NCBI GenBank assembly: GCA_021904315.1
Contig: CM038917.1
Location: forward strand, 9,842,041 to 9,906,040
Length of the DNA stretch: 64,000 nucleotides
Source: Sphagnum magellanicum
Taxonomy: Eukaryota; Streptophyta; Sphagnopsida; Sphagnales; Sphagnaceae
Direction: 5' to 3'
In this document: positions 53,901-64,000 of the stretch, piece after piece
Layout of the letters: each line of letters opens with the position of its first letter
How positions within the stretch are numbered: position 1 is the first letter of the stretch
Notes under the pieces: model-generated
The model's database searches: none
What the model saw: only the letters and a program-made list of their open reading frames with translations
What the model was told of the DNA's origin: nothing
Program-made: the position numbers and the translations under genes

Positions 53901-56900
53901 ACAATGTAGTGCACAATGAAGAGACCATGACAAATGGTGTCATCTTAAACGTTTTAAACAGCAAGGAAATCAAAGACGCCAAATCATTTAGTGAAGAATA
54001 TGAAGAGGAGATCTTCATCATGACAGAAAGGGACATCCGAGAATTTAAAGATAGACAAATGATGTACTAAATTTCTCCATATTCGAGTTTGTCAAGCATT
54101 TTGACATCCAAAATTTTTAATCCAAGTGATAATGATTTGACAATACAAGAAGGCAAGTTTTAGATAATATCCTAGTAGCTATATATATTCCATGTTGTAA
54201 TTTGGATAATTCATGCTTGCTTGTGATTTTCTTTATCACCATCACCTAAATGCAGGTTAGGGTTTATGTACCCTCCCCTATTGTTGGCACCAACCATAGG
54301 GGGACTATTTCTAGGAACAAACTCTAGATAAAAAATCCATTGAACTACAAATGGAAAAAGAGATGGAATAATGAAATGTGGTAATCCAAATTGATTGGAT
54401 AATTGAATTTGATGGAAATATTAATTTGGTGTATAGAATAGACTGCATCTAAAGAAACAAAATTATGTTGTCACCATTCTTAATAATCAAACATTTCAAA
54501 ATAGGCATGTTCTCAAATGATATTCATCACAAAATTGCAATTTTAGATTATGAAAATTGCACTAGGACATATAAATGTAGACAATATTTGTGCAAAGATT
54601 TCAATTAAATATGGGAACAAAGATTACAATGGATTTTTGCAACGCAAGGACCAAAGAATCGAGAGTTTTGTCCTAAGATGAACCAAATATGTGTATGGAA
54701 AAGATGATGCAAACATCATAGAGAAAAAAATTTAATTATGATAATTCAAAATAAAGTTGCAGACAAAATTTGAAAGTAGGAGAAAGAGCTAAAGAAAAAG
54801 TTCATCCAATCAGTTATCTTCCAATAAAAGATCTAGTCCAAATTTTCAATTGCTTCATCATCAATGAATCTTAGTATAAAATTGCCATACTTCCTCTTAT
54901 TACTAGAAGATGGAGGCGTGGAATAGGCGGCCATTTGTCGAGCGATGCCTTCTGCATATTCAAGTAATGACATGTGGGAAGGGGGATCAAGAAAAAAATC
55001 ATTCCAAGCATAGAATGGAACAAATGGAGATGAAAATGGTTGGGTATCTTTATAAAACACACAAAATGTCAATCTTAAGTGTGAGACTTGAAAAAAGATA
55101 CAAACAAGTAAACAAACAACTAAATTACAATAAACCTAAACTTACTCACAATTGAGATTCACTCTTGATTTCTTCTCAGGTGGGAAATTTGAGGGGCCAT
55201 AGGTAGACATCATAGGATCGACCTGAAGTCTAGCTTCTTATAGAAGAGGTTTGACAACCTCTTCATAAACATCATCATCTAGTTCAAGAACAAAAACATG
55301 ATAACCAAAAGACTAGCATGTGTGAATACAATTTCATGTGAAGACAATGGCATATCATAAGAATGGGAGATTACAGAGAAAATAGAATAAAAAACAAGGT
55401 TCCAAACATATTCAAACAAGCTACATGTGGAGGAATTCATGCCAATGACCAAAAAACCTTTAGAAGAACAAGCTTGGATCAGAGCCCCTAGTGTGGAGAC
55501 ATGGATTCCTATCCTCCTCTAAATGGAATTCCTATAGAAGACTTCTACATTGAATCAATGTTAATCATGTTGTATAAGATATCATCCTTTGCCAACGACA
55601 ACCCAAGCCTCACCATGTTTGGGTGAATTTACTGAAAGTTGAAACCACCCATGTGGCAGACAAGAAGAGTGGCCCAGCTTAATTAAGTCCACAAGTATAA
55701 AATTACAAACATTAGATATGGACAATGAATGTTTTGAATCAACAGGACTTTGAGGGGAAAACAAATAAAAGCTTACCATTTTCCTTCGTAGTTCATTGCT
55801 CATTCATGGCATAGTGTTAATTACCACCTACCTCGACTAGATTTTATATCCATTTCCTTCCAAGTAGGATTTGATTTTCTTGAGCACATGAGGATCATCA
55901 ACATGGAATACAACAACCGCACTGTTGAGACGGAGGTACTTATTAACAAAACCAAATACTCCATACACAATTTTTTATATGTTGATTCCAAAAGGGGACA
56001 TCAATCGTGTGTTTTGACACAAGAGGAACCAGTAAATTGGATGGGATTTTGGCAATAAACAGAGTTGGCATCCAACATGCAGAATCATGTACATTGGCAA
56101 TAAGAAGAGTTGGCATCCACATCCATAATCCACTACTATTAGTGGTGGAGATTATGATGTACACCTACACAAACGTGAAATTTAATTGAAAAATTCATTG
56201 AGAAAGTACCTTCATTAATGATCCATTCAACTCCTGGTATTGAGATGGTTGGAAACCAGAGAATGATTTTTTTCTCACAAGATTGGGCCAAGAGAGGTGA
56301 AATGCTGAAATTGACGGTTGAATCAATAAATCATTGGAAAGATCAAGGGCTATGTGAGTGGGACCTTGAAGGTTCTCCAAGCTTAAATCTAAGCTCATGT
56401 TATGGAGGTGCCTCTATATCGTTGGTGTGTTAACTGTGCGATCATGTGTGACACCCTCATCTCCATTGGCCATTGTTTCAACAAAATCCTCGGTATTTGG
56501 ATTATCATTAAAAGGTCAAGCCAATTACTTTTTCAACTTTTTTACTTTCTTTACACTTTGGTTCTGCTTGACACCCCTTAAGTTCAAATTTGTTGAAGTA
56601 GCTTTCTCCAAATTAGCTTCCCCAAACGTGAAAAAAAAAATAGAAAAATTCAAAACACATCATTTTTTTTTTAGAATATAACCTACAACCAAAAATAGGG
56701 CAATATGACATGGTATATACAACCTTAGCTAAGGTTCAATTCTTAAACATCTACATCAAAACTATAACTATCTTGAAATGGCAACGTCCTTCCTTTCAGG
56801 TCTTTGAGAAGAAAGGCCATGTCAGAAGCTAATTATCTTATGCAAGCATCAACAAAAGGCCTGATAAAACCAAGTAAGGCAGCCAAGCATGGCTAATAAG

Positions 56901-57050
56901 AAATTCCCCAATAAAGCTATTATTACCTTTCCCTTAAGTTGTAAATTGATTGCCCACCAGGCATTGGTTTTTGTTTTTGTAGATTAGCTTAGATAATTTG
57001 ATTACATTCTTCTTCTACCATGGCAAGATCATGTCTATTTTTGTCATGTG
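50941..57050. other. Long AT-rich tract without recognisable genes
   Basis: Many frames of 60-100 codons occur on both strands, but none resembles a known family or shows sustained coding composition. Examples I examined and did not accept are 51840-51532, 52185-52454 and 55072-54833. The sequence has the look of old transposon DNA eroded by C-to-T change. No element borders were found. Confidence 0.5.
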
Positions 57051-57054
57051 TCAT

Positions 57055-57745
57055 GCTACTTGAAATCTTGTGTTTTAAATACATGTGATAGTTGACATGT
57101 TGCGTTTAGGACATGCATAGATATAGAAGCAAAAATTGCCACCATAAAGTAGGTGTGTTTGGTACATGCATCATGTCTTACATTGGCTCCAAGTTCCATT
57201 GAGTCTAACAACAACAAAAATTGTATTGAGGTTGCATAAGGATCATGTTTGGATGTCTCAAAATGTCTCAAATTTAATGATGGAAATAAGGTGGGAAGTT
57301 CAAGTGGGTGGTCTAATGAGTTTACATCTACTTGATTTATTTTTAAAATGATAACAAACAAGAATTTGCATTTCTAACATGCATAGATACATAGACAAAG
57401 TTGCCACCAAAAATAAAGCATGTTTGATACAAGCATCATGTCTTTTACATGGGCTACAAGTTCCATTATGTCTAATAACAAAACTTTTTTTTTGAAGCTG
57501 CATAAGGGTTATGTGTCCCTTTCAATGGAGGTAAGAATATTTCAAATTATGTGACAACAGAAATAGGATGGGAAGTTCAAGTGGCTAGTTCCATGAATTT
57601 ATAACTAATTGGCAAGTGTTGTGTTTTTTTTAAGTGGTGACTAATGGGAGGAATTTGGGTTTCTAATATGCATAGATATGTAAGTAAAAGTTGCCACCAA
57701 AAATAAAATGTGTTTGGTACAAGCATCATGTCTTACATGTTATTG
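57055..57745 (+). repeat. Tandem repeat, period 266-289 bp, about 2.5 copies
   Basis: ATGCATAGATA marks the start of comparable positions at 57113, 57379 and 57668. Each is followed by a run reading (A/T)AGTTGCCACCA, then GTTTG(G/A)TACA(T/A)GCATCATGTCTT and a (G/C)AAGTTCCATT phrase in full copies. Copies are 75-85 percent alike with indels, so the array is old. Confidence 0.75.
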
Positions 57746-58788
57746 TCTACCAAATCAAAAATAAAAAAGAAAAAGTAAAAAGAATACTATTGGAGAATCT
57801 ATTACACATGCATTTATATTTTTCAACATGTCCATTTGGGAGATTTTGATGTTAAAAACCAAATTTGTGGAAATTTATAAATAGTATTTTGCATTGCCTA
57901 TCTATCAAGCCTTTGTACTTGTATTGAATATTTCAAACCTTATCTCAAGCCTTGCCTTCAACACTTACTAAATTATATTATAAAATGTTGAATATGCTGC
58001 TCATCTATGAATACCAAAATTTGGAATACAACATGTTCTTGTTAGTGAATACCAAGAAGATAAAATATTAAGCCATTTGATTTGAATTAAAAGGGAATAC
58101 CAAGTCACTTGACATGTTCAATCAATGCCCTTGAAGCCCAAAAAATTTGGTCTTTTGTACTTTGTATTTATTTAAAGAAATTCAAGTAGTATACCTCTCT
58201 AATCCATACAATGACATGACTTTCCAATTGATTGGCAACATGTTTAATTTTTCTTATATAATTCACTTTTCTTTTGTTTCAAGGTTAAACATCCAAATCT
58301 TGAGACTTCACAATGCATGTTTGAGAGATTGAAACCTTTTTATATAAGGCACTTGAAGGAAAGGATCCAACATCTATTATTGTATGTTTATCATTCTCAA
58401 ATGGGAAGGATATGCCAATGAAGGCATCAACATCAATATTTCAGTATATTGTGAGTGTATTGTAGTACCTTGGTGGATTCAACACATGAATGTCGAATAA
58501 TTAATTTAATTTAAGTTTCATGGTTTAGTGCATAGGTTTTTAATTGTGAAAATTTTGATAGTAAAAAATAAAATTGTTGTAAAGTACATATATTGCAAAC
58601 AAGTCGAGTTGTATCAATGGTCAAGTGGATTTTTATTTAGTATCTTCCCTTTGAACAAAACAACAAGAGTTCAAACTTTTACCCTTGAAATATATTTTTT
58701 GAAATTTCAGCATATTAAAAACTAATTTAATTTATGCCGCCATCAAGGTATTATGATATTGTGAAGCTATTTGGAGGTAATGGATATG
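57745..58788. other. AT-rich DNA, no recognisable gene
   Basis: Nothing coding was recognised. A phrase near 58455-58510 is shared with 47555-47610, indicating a further copy of a dispersed repeat. Confidence 0.5.
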
Positions 58789-59426
58789 GGGCAAACCCAT
58801 CCTTGGGTGGTACTACTAGGAACCACCTCAAGGAATGGTTAAGGAACTAAAAATGACCAAATCATTTTTCTAGGCCTTTTTCGTTGATGTTTTCAAAACA
58901 ATAAACTATTTTTTTAACGTTTATTAATTACATATTCTAATATATGGCTTGAATTTTATTTGGGAATTTTAAAAATTAAAAATTATAATATTTCTATATT
59001 TCAAATTAAAATGACCTTTTAAAAAATTGATAGCCTCAACTTTGGAAATTCATAACTAAATCATATTTAATAAATTAAATAAAAACCTAAAAATATAATG
59101 ACTTTCGAATTACCTTAGAAAAAAATCCATAAAAAAATCTCAAATCATGTTTCAAATTTGTGTTCCTGACTAAAAAGTTCAAAGGGAAAAACCAACATTA
59201 TGTTCTTTATTATTTTTTCTAAATGCAATGATTAGAAACATCAAAATACACAATATCTTTTATATTATTTGGTTTTCAAAATCTATGGAACCTAATAAAT
59301 GTGTTCATAAAAATTAATTATGAAAATTTTCATTTAAATGTTTCTTATGATTTTTCAAAGTTTGATAGGTCCAATAAAATCAAGGTGTGATGTTCCTAGT
59401 GGTACTTCCCAAGGATGGGCTTGCCC
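58789..59426. mobile_element. 638-bp terminal-inverted-repeat element with 4-bp flank duplication
   Basis: The left end reads GGGCAAACCCATCCTTGGG, then TGGTACTACTAGGAACC. The reverse complement of the right end reads GGGCAAGCCCATCCTTGGG, then AAGTACCACTAGGAACATC. The first 38 positions match at about 30. TATG flanks both sides (58785-58788 and 59427-59430). The interior is AT-rich and non-coding. The termini do not fit the CACTA or hAT-like families of this window. Confidence 0.75.
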
Positions 59427-59430
59427 TATG

Positions 59431-62233
59431 GAAATGGTGATTAAATGAATTGTGAAGTTTTGTTTTATTGTGTACAAAGGGGTTATGTAGGTGTTTGCCA
59501 ATCATTCATTTGTCCAATTTAAATGAATTTTAGGAGTGATACAAGCAAATGTTTGATGGGGACTTGTGAAGTAGACTTACTCCTTTTATGCCCAAAAGAA
59601 GACAACCCAAATCATGATAGTGAAAATAAGGACTTCAATTTTGATTGACCAAATAATACAAAAAAGTCAAAATAAGTGTATCAAGAGCAAGGACTAATCA
59701 AAAGTGCAACATGGTCACCCCATCTAAAGCACCCCAAAGGTATTTGTGAGGTTTTTCAAGAAAGTGCTTTGAAACTTCATTACACATAATTATGTAGCAC
59801 AATGGCAAGACCATTGATTCAAAGAGTCTTGTCCAAGGATATGGTGTTATTAGTCATAGATTTTGTTGAAACTTACACAATTTGAAAGCAAAATAAGGTG
59901 AGAAGCACCTATCAACAGTAATCAAATATTATAATCTTAGTGCACAATATTTGTATTAGTTAAATTTAGTTGCAAATATCAAAATGATTGGCTTTTCTTG
60001 CATTAGATCTAATACATGACAAATGGTGGCTTCACTCCATGGAACATTATATATGATTTGATGAATGTTTAGGCTAATTCAAGTTCGTTCCACCATTTTA
60101 TTTTGTCTCCCAAGGTACCCAAATATTATAGGGGGATGTGGCTGAAGGTAGAGATATTGATGTTAAGATTCAATTCTATCTTCAAAGGAATGTTTTAGTC
60201 ATCGACAAGACATCCACAATAGGAGTACATATAATGTTGTGGAACCACAAGGTCAACTACTATTAGGAAAACCTTATCCAACTAATTGTGGAATTGAACT
60301 GCAATCATGAAGAAGCAACTACAACATCAATTTAGTGGTGAAATTGTAGTATTACAAGGGCTTGGAAATAGACATGTCATGCCAAAGGAGTTGAACAAGA
60401 TGAACTTCAATGCATGTATGCATGTTATGGCTTGGGCAAAGGTGAACATAGAAGAGGAATGAGTCAAGAATCCAAGATTAGATTAGTTTATGAACATGAA
60501 CTACTCTAGAATCCATCTAATACCTTTGATGTGAGAAATAATTTGTAACTTCTATTATGTCACAAAATCAATGACTTGTCAATGGCCATGAAATGAGTTT
60601 GACAACATAGAAATAAGAAAGCAAATGTAAAAGTTGAAAATGTTATATAGGTTTAGGTTCATAAAGTTAAGCTTCAAATGCAAGTTAAAATGTGTTATTT
60701 TTCTATAGTTTAATATTGGTTTCTAGGGTCATGACTGAAGTAGATAGGATGCAAGGAAGTAGATAGGCAAGAGGTTGTGGACATATGTACATTGTACGTG
60801 AAGAGATGCACAAGATGGGTGGCTAGGGGAAGGTTAGTGAAGAACCTTCATAACCAACCTTGGAAAAGAAAAAAAATCTTTTATTTGATCAATGTTTTAA
60901 GGACATGTATGGTCTTTTATACATGCCATAATCGAACACTTTTGAAAGCATACACCTTCAATTACAAGGGCTTACTAAAATCAATTTGATCTTCTAGCAA
61001 AGATTGAATTATCCTCAATAATTACCATCATCCTTGTAAGAATTAACACCTATGAATTCCCTATTCTTCTACCAACCAAAACCATTTCCATCCAAATTAC
61101 TTGTATTGAATATCCTAACTAGTATTCACACCTTCAAATCTTTCATTTACTTGAGTTCAAACTTCTTTATCCTTGGATGTTGGTTATGATGGTCAACATA
61201 TATAAATCAAAACTAAATATAACACAATTGATAACCTTCTCCTTAGGAAGTGACAAAGTCTAACTACAAGGAACGTGTATGATTATGTGGCATTGGGAAT
61301 GATGTTATCACAATAGTAAGACATTTTTATATTCATCATTTATGTAATTTTGATGAAATTGATAGATATTGCTTGTGATCAAAATTGGTTCTCCATTTGG
61401 AATATGCACAACTAATGTAATTGTAAAGTTGTCATCTTCACTTGTCATACTTTAATGACTTTCATTTGAGGTTTGTGAAAGTGGCGAATGGTGTTCCCAT
61501 GCTCTAATGGTCGAAAGGGAGAGTTATTTCCAAATGATTTTGGTAGTCCCAAATGTTCCGCAATGTATACATTTGGCCTTGATTCTACTGTTGTATTTGG
61601 CCTGTGCATTTTGCACCATCATATTATATAATTGTCACATGGCTTTAAACATCATTTGCACATAAGAAACATCATATGGCAATTGAATCATTTAAGGATA
61701 TTTAGTATTGAAATGTTGTCGTGTCTTTTGTTACTAAGCATTGAGGCCATTGAGATTTTTTCTTGATCTATCAAATTGTGGGAAATCTCCTTAACACAAA
61801 CTAGTAATTGATGCATGACATGAATGCACTGTTATATTACAAGGTTGTAGTTTCTTCACTAGAAACAATGTAATGAAAACAATAAAGGAAACAAACAAAA
61901 ACCATAAAGAAATACTACCTTGACCTCCTATTGCTTTGAGCTATCTCTTCTTTCTCATGTTGCAAAGCTTCACAAATAACATTTAATTTGTGCATCACAA
62001 CAAATTGTCTCAAAAGTGCATTCCAAGCCTTTTCCAAGTCATTTGTTGGTGGCTGTGCAAAAAGGTGAGTGTATTCACAAAATGAATATAAGTCATTTGT
62101 CCTTAGTTTGGTTTAATAAAGGAAACATTATAATCATTATATGCACATTCTTTCTTAAAGTACTCTAAGTACTACATATAAAGATCACTTACACTAAGTT
62201 CAAATTCCTTTACAACAAAGCAATGTAATGTGA
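59431..62233. other. AT-rich DNA, no recognisable gene
   Basis: Frames on both strands were read without finding a known family. Composition is uniform and AT-rich. A degraded retroelement is possible but no motif supports it. Confidence 0.45.
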
Positions 62234-62575
62234 TGCCTAGCTAGAACCCATGTGCATGGTTTAAAACTAGGGATTCATAGAGGATAAATTTGCAAATATG
62301 AATCCAAGAGTTCAAGATTTTACTTCTCCATTTTCAAGGTGTATAATGGCCTTGTCAAGATTCAATTGTGCCCTTTCCCTTTCTTGTTTCACACTAATTG
62401 TTATTGCCTAGCTAGAACCCATGTGCATGGTTTAAAACTAGGGATTCATAGAGGATAAATTTGCAAATATGAATCCAAGAGTTCAAGATTTTACTTCTCC
62501 ATTTTCAAGGTGTATAATGGCCTTGTCAAGATTCAATTGTGCCCTTTCCCTTTCTTGTTTCACACTAATTGTTAT
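62234..62575 (+). repeat. Perfect 171-bp tandem duplication
   Basis: TGCCTAGCTAGAACCCATGT starts at 62234 and again at 62405. The two 171-base copies are identical base for base as far as I can read. After the second copy TGCCT restarts at 62576 and then diverges, which marks the crossover microhomology. Complete identity in such a decayed setting indicates a very recent event, or an assembly artefact. Confidence 0.93.
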
Positions 62576-62579
62576 TGCC

Positions 62580-64000
62580 TACCATGTTACACATTTGCCT
62601 AAATTAGTTGGACACAATCCAAAATGTCACCCATCATATATTTTCAAATGGAAATGTAGATGCATGCATGTTTTATTTATCAATATAAAGGTTGAATGAA
62701 AAGTATTTTGCATCATGGATTTTTTAATATAATATAAAAGACACCATGTTTCAATCTTTGTCTCAATTGCAAATTGAAATTAAATCACACAATGCATATT
62801 TATCAAAAAAAATTATTATGTTTTCATGAATGTGATGTAGAATTTTTGGTTTGTTATAAGTAACCTAAATTTTGTTATATGTTTATTTGAGGTGCATTTC
62901 TTACTTGGACAAGTGACAATTCAGAAATTGTGGCCATAATTTGACGTGTGACCACATTCATTTGGTAGAGGTAGAAATTCATCTGTTTGCCAACTCTAAT
63001 GCTTTTATGTTGTGCAAGGGTAGCCTTCCGTGTCAAATCTTCTACTAGCATCTTGACCTAGACAAACAAACCCAATAGTATGAATGGTTGCATCAAACTT
63101 GAATTAGGACATATAAATAGACAATTTATCATGCCCTAGGTTTCAAATAAAGAAACAAACAACTTTTTCTAAAATTGATGTGATCATAAAACTTATTTCC
63201 ATGATTTTGTCAAAATATATGGCATGAGGTTGGATAAAAAATAGTTTGGAAAAATAAACCTCCTCAAGAGTGATATCTTTTTCATATGTTTGGTCTTCCT
63301 TGGTAGATAAAAACTCTTCAATGGCAAGAGCTTTCTTGTAAGTTCATTAGTGGTATTGCCTCGACCGAGCAAAAGGTGCCACCTTTCCAAATTGCTAGGC
63401 TTCTCTATTAGCTCCGACAATATCGAAACATCTTTACATGCTTTCTCCATCTTTCATCCCCTCCCCCCCAATCCATGGATTCATATGTCCCCATCTCAAT
63501 TTCCAAACATGACTTGACATAAAATATTCCCCCCTTGAACTTAGGTATCTTTTCAATATCAAAAAAAATATGAATGAAAAACTCACATTTGATCATTTGT
63601 GTCACAATCACATTCCCTTTCTAAATCAAGCTTTAGTTTGTTTCAAACATAGAAATATGGTGACACAATTTGATTCGTATTAATGCCAAATGATATGGCA
63701 ACCTTTAACATGTTATGAATTGTAGTCAAGCAAATAACTTGTTAAGCCTACAAACAAAAGAACTCCTAATTTCATTTATTAAGATCTCATAAAAAAATTG
63801 TGAAGTGTTATTGTTTGAGAGAGGATGGATGAGACATAGAATAATACTTGTTCTTTAAGACTAACCAACTCCATGTAAACAAATTTAGTGTTAGGAATGG
63901 TTTTGTGTTGGGTTAAAATAAAGTTGTGTGCTAGTTGGCATGTCAACTTCAAAAATTTGATCTCATCCACACGCTTTGCACTCTCCACATTTGAATGCCT
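62580..64000. other. AT-rich DNA with weak minus-strand coding-like stretches
   Basis: Minus-strand frames at 63611-63408, 63450-63193 and 63988-63779 have fairly protein-like composition (for example SELIEKPSNLERWHLLLGRG). They may be parts of one decayed gene running off the window end. I do not recognise the family and the frames are broken by stops. Confidence 0.3.

Noticed and set aside
62234..62575. Centromeric satellite because of the 171-bp period
   Set aside because: Only two copies exist, in ordinary AT-rich DNA. The period matching a well-known animal satellite length is coincidence.
1..64000. CRISPR arrays, rRNA genes, bacterial operons or organelle inserts
   Set aside because: I saw none. 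Repeats here are transposon ends or simple tandem duplications, and genes have spliceosomal introns.

Overview
The window is nuclear plant DNA. Its genes have GT-AG introns and plant-only families (nodulin-like MFS transporter, plastid-targeted RbfA, GTD-binding coiled-coil protein, hypersensitive-induced-reaction protein). TTTAGGG-type repeats and plant-style Ty3/gypsy and CACTA elements are also present. Two intact genes in 64 kb, inside AT-rich decayed transposons, fit a medium-to-large genome. The proteins look rather diverged from flowering-plant relatives, so a non-seed land plant is my guess; I cannot name the species.

Layout. 1-6 kb: hAT-like foldback repeats, a SINE-like unit, and AT-rich DNA with one unidentified decayed coding-like tract. 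About 7.08-23.11 kb: one old Ty3/gypsy element on the + strand (RT, RNase H, integrase, then a PHD-finger-like tail) split by two CACTA elements, with a third CACTA just downstream. The first, 7436-17317 (9,882 bp, CAA target duplication), is the main find. It is a Pack-CACTA element carrying pieces of at least three unrelated host genes with introns retained: NSF (minus), a GTD-binding/DUF593 protein (minus) and an HIR/SPFH protein (plus). All are truncated, and each shows damage (frameshifts or a mutated splice donor). It also carries telomere-like repeats and a GC-rich LTR-like block. The second (18647-22321) and third (23546-24672) are smaller, older and have no recognisable genes.

24.7-38.5 kb: degraded AT-rich DNA with MITEs, tandem duplications and a fragment of an unidentified protein. 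38.6-45.7 kb is the genic island: a three-exon nodulin-like/NFD4-type MFS transporter (+) and a four-exon plastid RbfA (-), convergent across about 3 kb. Every exon junction joins in frame. 45.9-64 kb: hAT-like MITEs and foldbacks, tandem repeats (266-289 bp, 100 bp and a perfect 171 bp duplication), a 638-bp terminal-inverted-repeat element, and long AT-rich stretches without recognisable genes.

All assignments come from reading translations and aligning by eye to remembered families; no search was run.
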